Assembly: GCA_001794055.1 (NCBI GenBank)
Contig: MGJB01000001.1
Span: forward strand, 1 to 64,000
Length of the DNA: 64,000 bases
Direction: 5' to 3'
Source: Candidatus Yanofskybacteria bacterium RIFCSPHIGHO2_01_FULL_41_26
Lineage (GTDB): Bacteria; Patescibacteria; Paceibacteria; 2-02-FULL-40-12; GWA2-44-9
The notes under the pieces are model-generated. The model was given only the letters and a program-made list of their open reading frames with translations. It made no database searches and had not been told where the DNA came from. A program made the translations under genes and the position numbers. Below, one piece after another: positions 25,101-33,528 of this stretch. Every line of letters starts with the position of its first letter. Position 1 is the first letter of the stretch.

Positions 25101-25126
25101 AATGCGAGATGATCTCGCATTTTTTC
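25101..25126 (+). terminator. intrinsic terminator
   Basis: AATGCGAGA-TGA-TCTCGCATT followed by TTTTC. Confidence 0.85.
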
Positions 25127-25171
25127 TTACCAACTTCTAAAAAAAGTTTTAGACGCATGTCCCCCAAAGCC

Positions 25172-26094
25172 CTATTGGGCTTTTCTTTTTATCCCCAAAA
25201 TCTCTGGAAACTCAACATCTTTTTTCAAGGCAACTTCTAATGGGCATTTCCCATTAAGATGTTTGAATGGCTCCTCACAATCAGTAAAAGATTTGGTTCT
25301 TCTCCTTATCATCCAAGCATTTAGCCATCTTTCAGCCGAGTGGAAACCCTGGAAGCCTTTAACGCTTTTTAATCTGGCTTGTAGGTGAGAATTGTAGCTC
25401 TCAATGATATTGGTCGTATTAGGGCATTGCTGTCTAAACTGAGCATTAAAAGCCCCCTTTAACTCGTAGAAGAAATCATGATATTTTTCCTCGGTTCTAA
25501 TTCTGAGCATTTGTCTTAAAATCTCAAAGTAATGGTTATGGCATAATTGTATCGGAACTGTCGGATAAATCTGTTTTAGAGCTGGTTTTAAAGCACCGGA
25601 TGTCATCGGCTATCACAATCTGAAGAGGATAGCGGACAGTATGAAGCAAATTAAAGAATTTATTGAAAGCCCATTCATTTTCACTGGGAGCTAAAACACC
25701 GACTGGTATATCGTGGCTTAGATAATCAATGCCGTAGATAAAAGGTATTTTCTTATCATAGCCCTTAACTTTTACATATTTCCCATCAACAACTAATCTA
25801 CCTGACCACCGATTACAGTATTCTCTTGATAGCCAAGTATTTTCTGGCAACTTATTCATTTCGTCTTCTACTTGTCTAAAAACTCTGGCTGGAGATGTGC
25901 TATACTGGTCAGCCAGTTTTCTGAATGGAACTCCGTCAATATGCGGTATCCAAAAGATTGGTTTTACTCTGTGGTCTATTGAAAAAGAATGCTTTTGTTT
26001 CTTACAGAAAAATCTTTTTAATCCTTTTCTACTTCCTTTCTTAATTGTTTTATTACTGCCGCAGACTGGGCATTTTGGGTTCTTTTTTTAGTCA
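25172..26094 (-). pseudogene. decayed IS256/Mutator-like DDE transposase
   Basis: Minus-strand reading, N to C: a zinc ribbon (NPKCPVCGSNKT...FFCKK) near 26050, a short helix-turn-helix-like part, RLVVDGKYVKVKGY with the first catalytic Asp, YPLQIVIADD with the second, then QLCHNHYF (C-x2-H) and NIIESYNSHL with the Glu. Frame is lost twice: at an A7 run just after the ATG (one A short of joining the ribbon frame) and at about 25590-25605 (the IADD frame passes to the SGALKPALKQ frame). The parts are each well conserved, so decay is recent or the breaks are sequencing errors. IS family assignment is by motif only. Its stop codon lies inside a hairpin GCCC-tatt-GGGC at 25168-25182. Confidence 0.8.
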
Positions 26095-26145
26095 TAATAC
26101 CCAATTTAACATGTTAATTGAGAATGTAATCCTTTACAGATAGCA

Positions 26146-26173
26146 AAATTGGGTGCTTGATAGCACCCAATTT
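26146..26173. repeat. inverted repeat AAATTGGGTGC / GCACCCAATTT at the IS boundary
   Basis: An 11-bp stem with a 6-nt loop. ACCCAATTT also occurs at about 26099-26107, so this may be part of the element end or of its insertion site. It overlaps the apparent first codons of the gene at 26153. Confidence 0.5.
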
Positions 26174-26770
26174 GAAACGGTCTCGTTGTACAACGTATTA
26201 GGCTTGCCGACTGCCGTTGTGCCGCTCCTTAACAGTCAGCACGCGTTCCAGGGTGTAGCGATGGTTCCCATCAACGACTTCCAATTGTTTGCCGTCGGGA
26301 CCAACGCACACGAATCCCAGCGCGCTTACGAGAAAATGCTTTCGGAGCGTGACCAGAGAGTGGCCATTGAAGCCAAGAGGGATATTCAGCATATTGAAGG
26401 CGTCGTAGCTCGTGCCAGCAGCGAGACGCTCCAGGCAGGGACGACGTACTATCTCTATCTGGAAAACGTTCCGCATCTGTTCACGGCCGGTCCCGGCCTT
26501 TCAAGCAAGCTCATCGTGACCAGGCCGGGAGACAAGGTCAAGATCGGGTTCTACGCATCAGACAAGGACGTGGTCCCGATGTCGGAGTTTGATAATTTGT
26601 CCCTCCCGCTTTCCAAAAGCGTTTTGCAGGGAAAAGTCGAATCTTCTGCGACCGAACATCGATCTCAAGAAGAAGCGACAGAGGATGCCAAAACCGTTCT
26701 GGAGCGAATGAAGAACTTGACTCCCAAGGAACTTCAGGAGCTTGGCAAGAAAGTTCCGCCGAAAAAGTAA
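26153..26770 (+). CDS. GC-rich accessory protein, probably 5'-truncated by the insertion
   Basis: 205 aa if read from the GTG at 26153, but there is no ribosome site or promoter and the first codons coincide with the inverted repeat beside the transposase. The true N-terminus was probably removed. The remaining part has a beta-rich domain (LQAGTTYYLYLENVPHLF, KLIVTRPGDKVKIGFY) and a charged helical C-terminus (LERMKNLTPKELQELGKKV). GC-rich codon use like the genes at 3295 and 22965. It keeps its own terminator. Function not recognised. Confidence 0.5.
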   Translation: MLDSTQFETVSLYNVLGLPTAVVPLLNSQHAFQGVAMVPINDFQLFAVGTNAHESQRAYEKMLSERDQRVAIEAKRDIQHIEGVVARASSETLQAGTTYYLYLENVPHLFTAGPGLSSKLIVTRPGDKVKIGFYASDKDVVPMSEFDNLSLPLSKSVLQGKVESSATEHRSQEEATEDAKTVLERMKNLTPKELQELGKKVPPKK

Positions 26771-26779
26771 TTCAAACTA

Positions 26780-26828
26780 AGCCCGGCATTTGCCGGCAAC
26801 CCCGCATCTCGCTGGGCCTTTTATTTAT
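26780..26828 (+). terminator. terminator with inner hairpin
   Basis: Outer GCCC (26781) / GGGC (26814) with inner CCGGC-attt-GCCGG, followed by CTTTTATTTATTT. Confidence 0.65.
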
Positions 26829-26849
26829 TTAAAGTTTAAAAAATTGGAG

Positions 26850-26952
26850 AGCGAGGCCTTGTCTCAAAGAAGAACGTTCGGAGGCCGACGGGCCGAGATA
26901 GAACAAAAACTCAGCAGAGTTTTATGTGGTCTGATTTGGGATAAGGCCGAGT
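26850..26952 (+). repeat. structured repeat family A, copy A3
   Basis: Arms AGGCCTTGTCTC and GGGATAAGGCC pair. The core shows paired changes relative to A2: CCCAGCAGGG becomes CTCAGCAGAG, keeping the inner hairpin intact. Confidence 0.85.
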
Positions 26953-26995
26953 GACAGGTTGTGTGAACCATTAAAATTAGTTATTATAAAAATAT

Positions 26996-27715
26996 ATGAC
27001 CAATGAAAAAGGCAAAATGAATTTACCGGCTTCTAAGCTTCCACAAGTTGGGGAGCCAGAAAAAGGAGATTTCAGGGCTTCTCTTCATTGGAGGGTCTTG
27101 AGGATCATGTCGGAACTCATTGAGGGCTGGCAGTTTTTGGCTGATTTTAAAAAAACAGTTACTTTTTTCGGTTCGGCTCGTTTTAAGGAAGGCAACAAAT
27201 GGTATGAGGAAGCAAGAAAATTGGGAACCATGTTTGTAAAAGAGGGTTTTTCAGTTGTTACCGGTGGCGGTCCCGGGATTATGGAAGCAGGAAACAGGGG
27301 AGCAATTGAGGGCAACGGAGAATCTGTCGGGATCAATATTCAGTTGGCGACGGAACAAAGAATCAATCCCTATGTAAGGAAAAGCACCGGCTTTCATTAT
27401 TTTTTCGTTCGAAAATTAATGCTTTCCTATGCTGCCAGGGCCTATGTTTTTTTCCCGGGAGGACTTGGCACGCTTGATGAAGTTTTTGAAATTTTGACGT
27501 TGATTCAGACCAAAAAGATTTCAGATAAAATACCGGTTGTATTGGTTGGCAAAGAATTTTGGAGCCCGATACACTCATGGCTTCATGAAGAAATTTTTGG
27601 TAAGATGCATGCCGTTGACAAAGAGGATTTGAATTTATATACAATTGTTGACACCGCTGAAGAGGCTTTTGAAATAGTGAAAAACGCCCCTCCGCGGGAA
27701 GAGTTCTACTATTGA
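26996..27715 (+). CDS. LOG-family protein (nucleotide phosphoribohydrolase-like)
   Basis: 239 aa. Family signatures: VVTGGGPGIMEAGNRGA near residue 83 and the catalytic PGGLGTLDEVFE near residue 155. Enzymes of this group (Rossmann fold) release the base from nucleoside 5'-monophosphates, best known for cytokinin activation in plants; in bacteria the physiological substrate is unclear. Apparent leaderless promoter TTGTGT-N17-TATTAT (26959-26987), 8 nt before the ATG. Monocistronic, located between element A3 and lon. Confidence 0.9.
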   Translation: MTNEKGKMNLPASKLPQVGEPEKGDFRASLHWRVLRIMSELIEGWQFLADFKKTVTFFGSARFKEGNKWYEEARKLGTMFVKEGFSVVTGGGPGIMEAGNRGAIEGNGESVGINIQLATEQRINPYVRKSTGFHYFFVRKLMLSYAARAYVFFPGGLGTLDEVFEILTLIQTKKISDKIPVVLVGKEFWSPIHSWLHEEIFGKMHAVDKEDLNLYTIVDTAEEAFEIVKNAPPREEFYY

Positions 27716-27739
27716 TTTTGGATAAGTTTATGTTATAAT
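27712..27739 (+). promoter_or_regulatory. promoter TTGATT-N16-TATAAT for lon
   Basis: Just after the LOG gene, about 240 nt upstream of the lon start codon, so the lon mRNA should carry a long leader. Confidence 0.65.
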
Positions 27740-27743
27740 TGAG

Positions 27744-27975
27744 AGCGAGGAGTAAAGCGTAAGCTTGCTTATGCTTTATCCGAGTGAACAAATTATACAA
27801 AGTATAATCTCTTAAACTAAAACGCCGCTCGTTTGGCCAAATTCAAGGCAAAAGCGAGGATCGAACTGAGTCATAGATAGCTATGACGAAGGAGGACCGG
27901 AGCTTTTAACGAAGAAGTTGGTCAGAGCATTGCGTCCGGCCGTAAGTAATAGGCCGAGCAATGCGAACGAGCAAG
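27744..27975 (+). promoter_or_regulatory. structured leader upstream of lon
   Basis: Three hairpins in a row: GAGCGAGGAG-TAAAGCGTAAGC/GCTTATGCTTTA-TCCGAGTGA (27745-27783), GTCATAG/CTATGAC (about 27870-27889) flanked by GAGGATCGAA and GAAGGAGGACCGGAGC, and GCATTGC...GGCC/GGCC...GCAATGC (27929-27966). The first hairpin and its flanks closely resemble part of the element at 50266. It may be a repeat element used as a 5' UTR or a regulatory leader of lon. Confidence 0.5.
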
Positions 27976-27980
27976 TTTTT

Positions 27981-30311
27981 ATGGCTGATTTTAAAGCTAA
28001 CAATATAATAATACCGGAACAACTTCCGCTTATAGCTCTCAAGAATACCGTCTTGTTTCCAAAAGTGGTTATTCCGCTTATAGTCCAAAGACCCAAATCA
28101 GTTGTCGCCCTTGAAGATGCTTTGGCTCATGAACGTCTTGTGTTTTTTGTTACTCAAAAAAACATCGAAGATAATATTGGCCGAAAAGACATCTTTACGG
28201 TGGGCACTATCGGCAGAATAGTTTCTGTTTTTAAACTGCCTGACGGATCTTCTAAGGTTGACGTGGAAGGGTTAGTCAGGGCGCGAATAACTGATTTTTT
28301 GAGCGAAGAACCATTCTTTAAAGTTAAGACCGAACCGTTTAATTTGATCACGAGAAACAACCTTGAGGAAAAGGCGTTTTTGAGGCGGGCAATAGAGCAA
28401 TTTAGAACCATTTCGGAAGCGCGCACCTTTCCGACTATATTGCCGGAAATTATTTATATGATGCTTCAACTTAAAGACACCGAGCAGATATTAAGTCTGA
28501 TGACGATTAATTTAAATCTAGGGATAGAAGATCAGCAAAGCATACTTGAATTAGAAAGTGCGATAGATTCTTTGAGGGAGATGAATGTTTTTCTTGTCCG
28601 CGAGATGGAGATAATGGAGGCGGAGAAGACTGTTACCAAAGAAACCAAAAAACAAATCGGCAAAATGCAAAAAGAGCTTTTTTTGAGAGAGCAATTGAAA
28701 AGCATTGAAAAGGAGTTGGGCGTGGAAGATGAAAAAGATGAAGTGGATACGTTGAAATCTAAGATCATTTCGGCAGGAATGCCAAAGAGCATTGAAGAAA
28801 AAGCCGTTAAGGAATTAAATCGTCTCGGCAAAATGCCGCCTTTCAATCCGGAGGTTTCATATTTGAGAACTTATCTTGATTTGCTTACTGAGTTGCCCTG
28901 GTCAAAAAAGACCAAAGAAAAAATAGATCTGAAAGAAGCGGAAAAAATACTAAATGAAGACCACTACGGACTCAATAAAGTTAAAGAAAGAATTCTGGAA
29001 TACCTTGCTGTGCAAAAACAAGTCGGCAAATTGAAAGGGCCGATACTGTGTCTTGTCGGACCTCCCGGTACCGGGAAAACATCTATCGGCCAGTCTATCG
29101 CCAGGGCTTTAGGTCGTAAATTTATCCGGGTTTCTCTCGGCGGGTTGAGGGACGAAGCGGAAATTAGGGGCCATCGCCGAACCTACGTCGGGGCTATGCC
29201 GGGAAGAATTATTCAGGGAATTCATAATTCTAAAGTTAGAAATCCGGTGTTTATGCTGGATGAAATAGACAAGATTGGCATGGATTTCCGTGGCGATCCG
29301 TCCTCGGCTCTTCTGGAAGCATTGGATCCCCAGCAGAATCATTCTTTCTCCGATCATTATTTAGAAGTGCCTTACGATCTTTCCGATGTCATGTTTATCA
29401 CGACTGCTAATGTTTTGGATACGATTCCACCGGCCTTGAGAGATCGTCTTGAAATTATAGAATTTCCAGGATATTCGGAGGATGAAAAATTCCATATTGC
29501 CAAAAATTTTCTTTTACCGAAGTTGTTTAAAGACCATGGTTTAAAGAAAAAAGTTTTGGTTTTTACTGATTCAGCGCTTGAGGATATTATAAGAAACCAT
29601 ACCCGTGAGGCCGGAGTCAGAGAGTTAGAGAGGCAATTGGCTTCGGTTATCAGGAAAATAACTCGAAAATTAGTTGAGTCTCATTCAAGCAAACAGATTG
29701 TTATAAACAAAAAAGACATCCATAAATATCTGGGTCCGGTTAAATATACCCATCAACTGGCGGAAACCAAAGACGAAATCGGAGTTGTGACTGGTCTTGG
29801 TTGGACTCCGGTTGGCGGCGAAGTGTTTTTTATTGAGGTTTCCAAAATGCCCGGCCGGGGAAAACTTATTTTAACCGGCCAGTTGGGTTCAGTAATGAAA
29901 GAGTCTGCTCAGGCCGGTTTAAGCTATGCCAGAACGTTTGCCGCAAAGAAAGGCATTAAAGAGGATTTCACTAAAGACGATATTCATATTCATGTTCCTT
30001 CGGGAGCGATAAAAAAAGACGGTCCTTCCGCCGGAACGGCTATGACCACGGCGTTGGTGTCATTATTTTTGGGAAAACCGGTTAGAAAAGAAGTTGCCAT
30101 GACGGGCGAAGTTACTTTGCGCGGGAAAGTTCTTGAAATAGGCGGACTTAAAGAAAAGGTTCTTGCCGCTCATCGTGCTGGAATAAAAATCATTGTCGCT
30201 CCCAATGATAACAAGAAAGACCTAGAGGATGTTCCTAAAGAAGTCAAAAAAGACCTCAAATTTGTATTTGTCAAAACCATGGATGAGGTCTTGCAAGTTG
30301 CCTTGAAGTAG
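27981..30311 (+). CDS. lon: ATP-dependent protease Lon
   Basis: 776 aa from the ATG at 27981; an upstream in-frame start at 27918 would read through a leader hairpin. N-terminal LON domain (IIPEQLPLIALKNTVLFPKVVIPL), coiled-coil linker, AAA+ module with Walker A GPPGTGKTS near residue 359 and Walker B MLDEIDK, and the C-terminal S16 protease with catalytic Ser in KDGPSAGTAM and Lys about 43 residues later. Degrades misfolded and regulatory proteins in the cytosol. Normal length. No ribosome site is visible just before the ATG. Confidence 0.97.
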   Translation: MADFKANNIIIPEQLPLIALKNTVLFPKVVIPLIVQRPKSVVALEDALAHERLVFFVTQKNIEDNIGRKDIFTVGTIGRIVSVFKLPDGSSKVDVEGLVRARITDFLSEEPFFKVKTEPFNLITRNNLEEKAFLRRAIEQFRTISEARTFPTILPEIIYMMLQLKDTEQILSLMTINLNLGIEDQQSILELESAIDSLREMNVFLVREMEIMEAEKTVTKETKKQIGKMQKELFLREQLKSIEKELGVEDEKDEVDTLKSKIISAGMPKSIEEKAVKELNRLGKMPPFNPEVSYLRTYLDLLTELPWSKKTKEKIDLKEAEKILNEDHYGLNKVKERILEYLAVQKQVGKLKGPILCLVGPPGTGKTSIGQSIARALGRKFIRVSLGGLRDEAEIRGHRRTYVGAMPGRIIQGIHNSKVRNPVFMLDEIDKIGMDFRGDPSSALLEALDPQQNHSFSDHYLEVPYDLSDVMFITTANVLDTIPPALRDRLEIIEFPGYSEDEKFHIAKNFLLPKLFKDHGLKKKVLVFTDSALEDIIRNHTREAGVRELERQLASVIRKITRKLVESHSSKQIVINKKDIHKYLGPVKYTHQLAETKDEIGVVTGLGWTPVGGEVFFIEVSKMPGRGKLILTGQLGSVMKESAQAGLSYARTFAAKKGIKEDFTKDDIHIHVPSGAIKKDGPSAGTAMTTALVSLFLGKPVRKEVAMTGEVTLRGKVLEIGGLKEKVLAAHRAGIKIIVAPNDNKKDLEDVPKEVKKDLKFVFVKTMDEVLQVALK

Positions 30312-30319
30312 TGTATAGT
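30291..30319 (+). promoter_or_regulatory. promoter TTGCAA-N17-TATAGT
   Basis: Overlaps the lon stop codon and serves the small Cys-rich gene at 30358. Confidence 0.65.
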
Positions 30320-30357
30320 CAATCTCGTGTTCTTTTTGAAAGTGAAGGTAGTCAAAA

Positions 30358-30576
30358 ATGTGTGTTCATGCGTGTCCTTTTCACAATCAAAAAGGCGGGC
30401 ACATGAGGCTTTGTTGTACCCCGTGTTCTTGTGGACAAAATATAGAGTTTTTTGTACTTGAGTTGCACTTGTCTGATTGCCATCGTGCCGGACTTAATGT
30501 TCCAAAGATGCCGATAAATGCGCCTCCTCCCAATCGTGTTTCTGTGCCGTTAGATGAGATCCCGGTCGCCGCCTAA
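30358..30576 (+). CDS. 72-aa Cys/His-rich protein, probable zinc binder
   Basis: CVHACPFH at residues 2-9 and LCCTPCSCG at about 18-26, plus SDCHRAG: eight cysteines and four histidines in the first 45 residues, then a proline-rich tail. A two-zinc mini-domain is likely. Only a weak GAAGG precedes the ATG. Its stop codon lies in the terminator hairpin. Small Cys-rich orphan; function unknown. Confidence 0.65.
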   Translation: MCVHACPFHNQKGGHMRLCCTPCSCGQNIEFFVLELHLSDCHRAGLNVPKMPINAPPPNRVSVPLDEIPVAA

Positions 30577-30594
30577 AATAGGCGGTCTTTTTAT
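30569..30594 (+). terminator. intrinsic terminator including the stop codon
   Basis: CCGCCT-AAAAT-AGGCGG followed by TCTTTTTATTT. Confidence 0.85.
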
Positions 30595-30644
30595 TTGTAA
30601 GTGGAGTGCTTGCTTGTTAATTTATATTCGACTATTATTATTTT

Positions 30645-31175
30645 ATGACTCAATTTTTAGCATATTTGGACTGGACGATGATAACAAGGTTATTGGTTGC
30701 AGCTTTGCTTGGCGGAGTTGTGGGATTTGAAAGGGAGCGCTCCGGAAAAGTGGCTGGCTTGAGGACCCATGTTCTTGTGGCTATGGGCGCTGCTTTGCTG
30801 ACCGTGATAACTGAACGGCTATTTTTTCTTTTTCCTTCTGTGAATGGGCAAATGGGCTTGGATTATCACATCATTGCTAATATCGTTGTTGGTATCGGTT
30901 TTATCGGTGCTGGAACGATTCTGCGTCGAGACGATAATAAGATCGAGGGTACAACTACCGCAGCCAGTTTGTGGGTCGTCGCTGCTATCGGTATTGCCAG
31001 CGGGTTCGGATTTTACCAGGAAGCGGTGGCTACTACTGTTATTGCTTATGTCGTATTGGCTGGTCTTTGGCTAATAGAAAAATATCTGACCCGGGAACTT
31101 CGTTACAAAGGGAGGGGGATATATAGAGAACTCAAACAAAGTGAAAATCCTGGACCTGAATATACTGAAAAATAG
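30645..31175 (+). CDS. MgtC/SapB-family membrane protein
   Basis: 176 aa. N-terminal membrane part with the family pattern RLLVAALLGGVVGFERERSGKVAGLRTH, then GIGFIGAGTILRRDD and the EGTTTAASLWVVAAIG segment. MgtC proteins interact with ATP synthase or P-type ATPases and help growth under low magnesium. It lacks the C-terminal cytoplasmic domain of Salmonella MgtC. Promoter TTGCTT-N17-TATTAT at 30610-30638, 6 nt before the ATG (leaderless type). Overlaps the permease gene by 35 nt. Confidence 0.9.
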   Translation: MTQFLAYLDWTMITRLLVAALLGGVVGFERERSGKVAGLRTHVLVAMGAALLTVITERLFFLFPSVNGQMGLDYHIIANIVVGIGFIGAGTILRRDDNKIEGTTTAASLWVVAAIGIASGFGFYQEAVATTVIAYVVLAGLWLIEKYLTRELRYKGRGIYRELKQSENPGPEYTEK

Positions 31176-32298
31176 GAATTTCCTCTACTCTGTTGCTGTT
31201 CTGGTGGGAACAATGGTAGGAGTGGGGGTTTTTGGAATTCCTTTTGTTTTTTCCAAAGCTGGTTTTTGGGTTGGTTTTTTATTTTTAGTATTTATCGGTT
31301 TTATTATGCTTCTTTTGGATCTAATGTATGGCGAAGTGGTTTTGAGAACTAACGAAGAGCATCAAATAACCGGTTATACTGATAAATATCTCGGACCTTG
31401 GTTTAAAAGGGTGATATTTTTTTCTGTGGCCTTGAGTTTATATTCTGCCTTGCTTGCGTATGTAGTTATTGCCGGAGATTTTCTCAACAATATTTTTTCT
31501 TCTGTTTTTTATGCTTCACCGGCTTCATACAGCTTGGTGTTTTTTGTCGTTCTTTCGGTGCTGGTTTTGTTGGGAATCAAAAGGATATCCTGGGTCGAGT
31601 TGCTTTTAGTGGTTTTGTTTACAGGGGTGGTTATACTGATTTTCAGTCTTGGCTTTAATAAGATAAACTTATCCAATTTTACCGAAATTCAGCCGGAATT
31701 CTGGTTCTTGCCTTACGGGGTTTTATTGTTCGCTTTTGCCGGATTTTCGGCAATTCCCATACAAAGGAATATTTTAAAAAACCGAGAAACTGAATTAAAA
31801 AGCTCTATCTTTTTAGCCGTTCTTTTAACCGGGGCGCTTTATTTGCTTTTTGCTTTTACGGTTCTTGGCATATCCGGAAGTGTGACCACGCCCGATGCCA
31901 TATCGGGGTTGTATGAATTTTTGGGAGGCAAAATTATATTTCTTGGTTCGCTCTTTGGTATTTTGGCCGTTAGTACTTCTTTTCTGATGCTGGGTTCGGC
32001 TTTTTTGGACATGTTTCATTTAGATTATAATATTTCAAGGAGATGGGCCTGGATTTTAGTTGTTGCTCCGCCCCTCGTTCTATTTTTAGGCGGTCTGCGA
32101 ACTTTTATTGAAATTATAAGTTTGGCCGGTTCGGTTGCCATCGGGCTTGAAGGAATTGTTTTAACATTTGTTTATGTCAGATCAAAATCAAAAGGGGACC
32201 GGGTTCCTGAATATAGCCTGGAACTCCCCAAATTTATTTATTACCTCCTTATTTTTATGTTCGGAGCAGGGGTTGTGTATGCATTGTTTATTAAATAA
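31141..32298 (+). CDS. amino-acid permease (APC superfamily, HAAAP/Trp-Tyr-like)
   Basis: 385 aa from GTG inside the end of mgtC. Eleven predicted TM helices. The first helix contains the APC substrate motif VGTMVGVGVFGIPFVFSKAG, typical of the hydroxy/aromatic amino-acid permease group; a FAGFSAIPIQRNIL segment marks helix 6. Na+ or H+-driven uptake of an amino acid is expected; substrate unknown. Co-transcribed with the MgtC-like gene by overlap. Confidence 0.85.
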   Translation: MKILDLNILKNRNFLYSVAVLVGTMVGVGVFGIPFVFSKAGFWVGFLFLVFIGFIMLLLDLMYGEVVLRTNEEHQITGYTDKYLGPWFKRVIFFSVALSLYSALLAYVVIAGDFLNNIFSSVFYASPASYSLVFFVVLSVLVLLGIKRISWVELLLVVLFTGVVILIFSLGFNKINLSNFTEIQPEFWFLPYGVLLFAFAGFSAIPIQRNILKNRETELKSSIFLAVLLTGALYLLFAFTVLGISGSVTTPDAISGLYEFLGGKIIFLGSLFGILAVSTSFLMLGSAFLDMFHLDYNISRRWAWILVVAPPLVLFLGGLRTFIEIISLAGSVAIGLEGIVLTFVYVRSKSKGDRVPEYSLELPKFIYYLLIFMFGAGVVYALFIK

Positions 32299-32303
32299 TC
32301 ACT

Positions 32304-32514
32304 CGGCCTTATTGCATTTTTCAGCCCGTTACGATTGCTCCAGCGGCAATCTCCACTTGTCCTCACGACGGCGGGTTCTTTAGTCGTCTTATGCTTTGTG
32401 TATAATGGTAAATTGCTACGACGGAAAGCCTGAACCTTGAATGACTTATCTTTACCTACTCCCTCAGAACACCAAGCCCGCCTGTTGCGGGTCTGAAAAA
32501 TACAACAAGGCCTT
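32304..32514. repeat. singleton structured element G
   Basis: Arms 32304-32328 and 32488-32512 pair over about 24 positions with three or four changes (GGCCTTATTGCATTTTTCAG vs CTGAAAAATACAACAAGGCC). It begins 6 nt after the permease stop, so it may double as a terminator. Inside are GATTGCTCCAGCGGCAATC and a CGACGGCGGG...GTCGTC hairpin. No gene is seen in 32299-32629. Confidence 0.7.
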
Positions 32515-32589
32515 GCTCTTTTTTAATCTTGTAGGTTTCCTTGTTCGTCATAAGTGAGAAAATTAGGCAAGGCCTTTTGTTTAACATTT

Positions 32590-32615
32590 CAACGACTCAT
32601 GTGTGTGAGCCGTTG
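32590..32615. repeat. palindrome CAACGACTCA / TGAGCCGTTG
   Basis: One mismatch in a 10-bp stem. The same flanked palindrome (TTTCAACGAyTCA...TGTGAGCCGTTGATT) recurs at 58486-58511. Confidence 0.7.
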
Positions 32616-32629
32616 ATTATCCTTATTCC

Positions 32630-32664
32630 AAATAAAAGAGCCCCGCCTGACAAAGCGCGGGGCT
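32630..32664 (-). terminator. terminator of the minus-strand two-gene unit
   Basis: Minus strand: AGCCCCGC-GCTTTGTCAG-GCGGGGCT followed by CTTTTATTT. Confidence 0.85.
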
Positions 32665-32689
32665 TTCTGTTGTGTGGGGTACGACTCTA

Positions 32690-32809
32690 TCAGAACTTCT
32701 TGACGGGTTGCTGTTTGGGACGGCAACCCGTCAAGGTGCGGGGATTATGCCGGCGAAGCTTCGCAAGTATCCACCGAAACCAGGACTTCTTTGTCTTCTT
32801 CGTGTTCAT
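32690..32809 (-). CDS. 39-aa basic micro-protein
   Basis: Minus-strand ATG with AAGGAGAAGAC directly upstream, 17 nt after the stop of the PQ-loop-like gene. The product has a very basic N-terminus (MNTKKTKKSWFRWILAKLRRH) and ends PVKKF. A 13-bp perfect hairpin (32699-32735, CTTGACGGGTTGC/GCAACCCGTCAAG) lies within the coding region and encodes LTGCRPKQQPVK. The ribosome site, stop codon and following terminator support a real gene. It could be an antimicrobial-like, RNA-binding or membrane-associated peptide; nothing more can be said. Confidence 0.55.
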   Translation of the reverse strand: MNTKKTKKSWFRWILAKLRRHNPRTLTGCRPKQQPVKKF

Positions 32810-32826
32810 GTCTTCTCCTTGCACAT

Positions 32827-33438
32827 TCAGTGCAGTTCAAAACCTGTTGAAGAACTCTTGTCGACTAGTTTAACCGATGTCGGCTCCAGAAAATACTTAC
32901 GTGCGGCAAATGCGGCAATCAAGAAGCTTAAAACTGTGGCTCCTGCGGGATAGAACCGCTCCTTGATTGCCCAGCTTTTCCCGCCCGCCGTTGAAAGACA
33001 GTTGGCAATGGAGTAGCTGATATAAGCAAGGAAGGGCATGTCTTGGGGTTTCTTCCACGCATCGACAAGTTGTGGGATTCCGGCGATGCACATCGCCATT
33101 GTGCTTGCAACGGCGGCGGCCTTTCCGCCGGAGAAATACCAGATCATCATGCTTGCAATCGTCAGCAAGACGACCATTGTTTCAAACCATGTCCATACCG
33201 CCCTATTGCCGGTCTTCAAAATGAAGTACACGGTCAACATGCTTCCGATGGTATATACCATCGGTAAAAGAAAATTACCCTTCTGAACAATGATTGTGGC
33301 GGCAATAACTGCGTCGAGCGTACCCCACAATGCCCACGTGAGGAGGTTCTGTTTCGCCTTGCCACTCCTTATCTGCTTCCACAATGGGAAGTAAGTCAGA
33401 AGAGCAAGAATACTGCCTGCCCAAACCAGTGCGTTCAT
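32827..33438 (-). CDS. PQ-loop/SWEET-like seven-helix membrane protein
   Basis: 203 aa with about six or seven TM helices in two halves. Each half carries a PQ-loop-like motif: YFPLWKQIRSGKAKQNLLTW near residue 16 and AGIPQLVDAWKKPQDMPF near residue 118. This is the arrangement of the PQ-loop and SWEET/MtN3 transporters (sugar, amino acid or cystine carriers). Confidence is in topology and motif, not in substrate. GC-rich codon use. Promoter at 33470-33498; the 39-aa gene follows in the same transcript. Confidence 0.65.
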   Translation of the reverse strand: MNALVWAGSILALLTYFPLWKQIRSGKAKQNLLTWALWGTLDAVIAATIIVQKGNFLLPMVYTIGSMLTVYFILKTGNRAVWTWFETMVVLLTIASMMIWYFSGGKAAAVASTMAMCIAGIPQLVDAWKKPQDMPFLAYISYSIANCLSTAGGKSWAIKERFYPAGATVLSFLIAAFAARKYFLEPTSVKLVDKSSSTGFELH

Positions 33439-33469
33439 CTCTCACCCCCGAAATTTTCAAAGATTATAA

Positions 33470-33498
33470 ATTATACCACACATTTAATGTATTTGCAA
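33470..33498 (-). promoter_or_regulatory. promoter TTGCAA-N17-TATAAT
   Basis: Minus strand; TATAAT is exact. Drives the PQ-loop-like gene. Confidence 0.8.
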
Positions 33499-33528
33499 TG
33501 ATTGGTCATGGTTTAAAAACAAAGCGAA

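Noticed and set aside
27918..27980. N-terminal extension of Lon by 21 residues
   Set aside because: Composed of hairpin sequence, without homology to Lon N-termini; the ATG at 27981 begins the LON domain properly.
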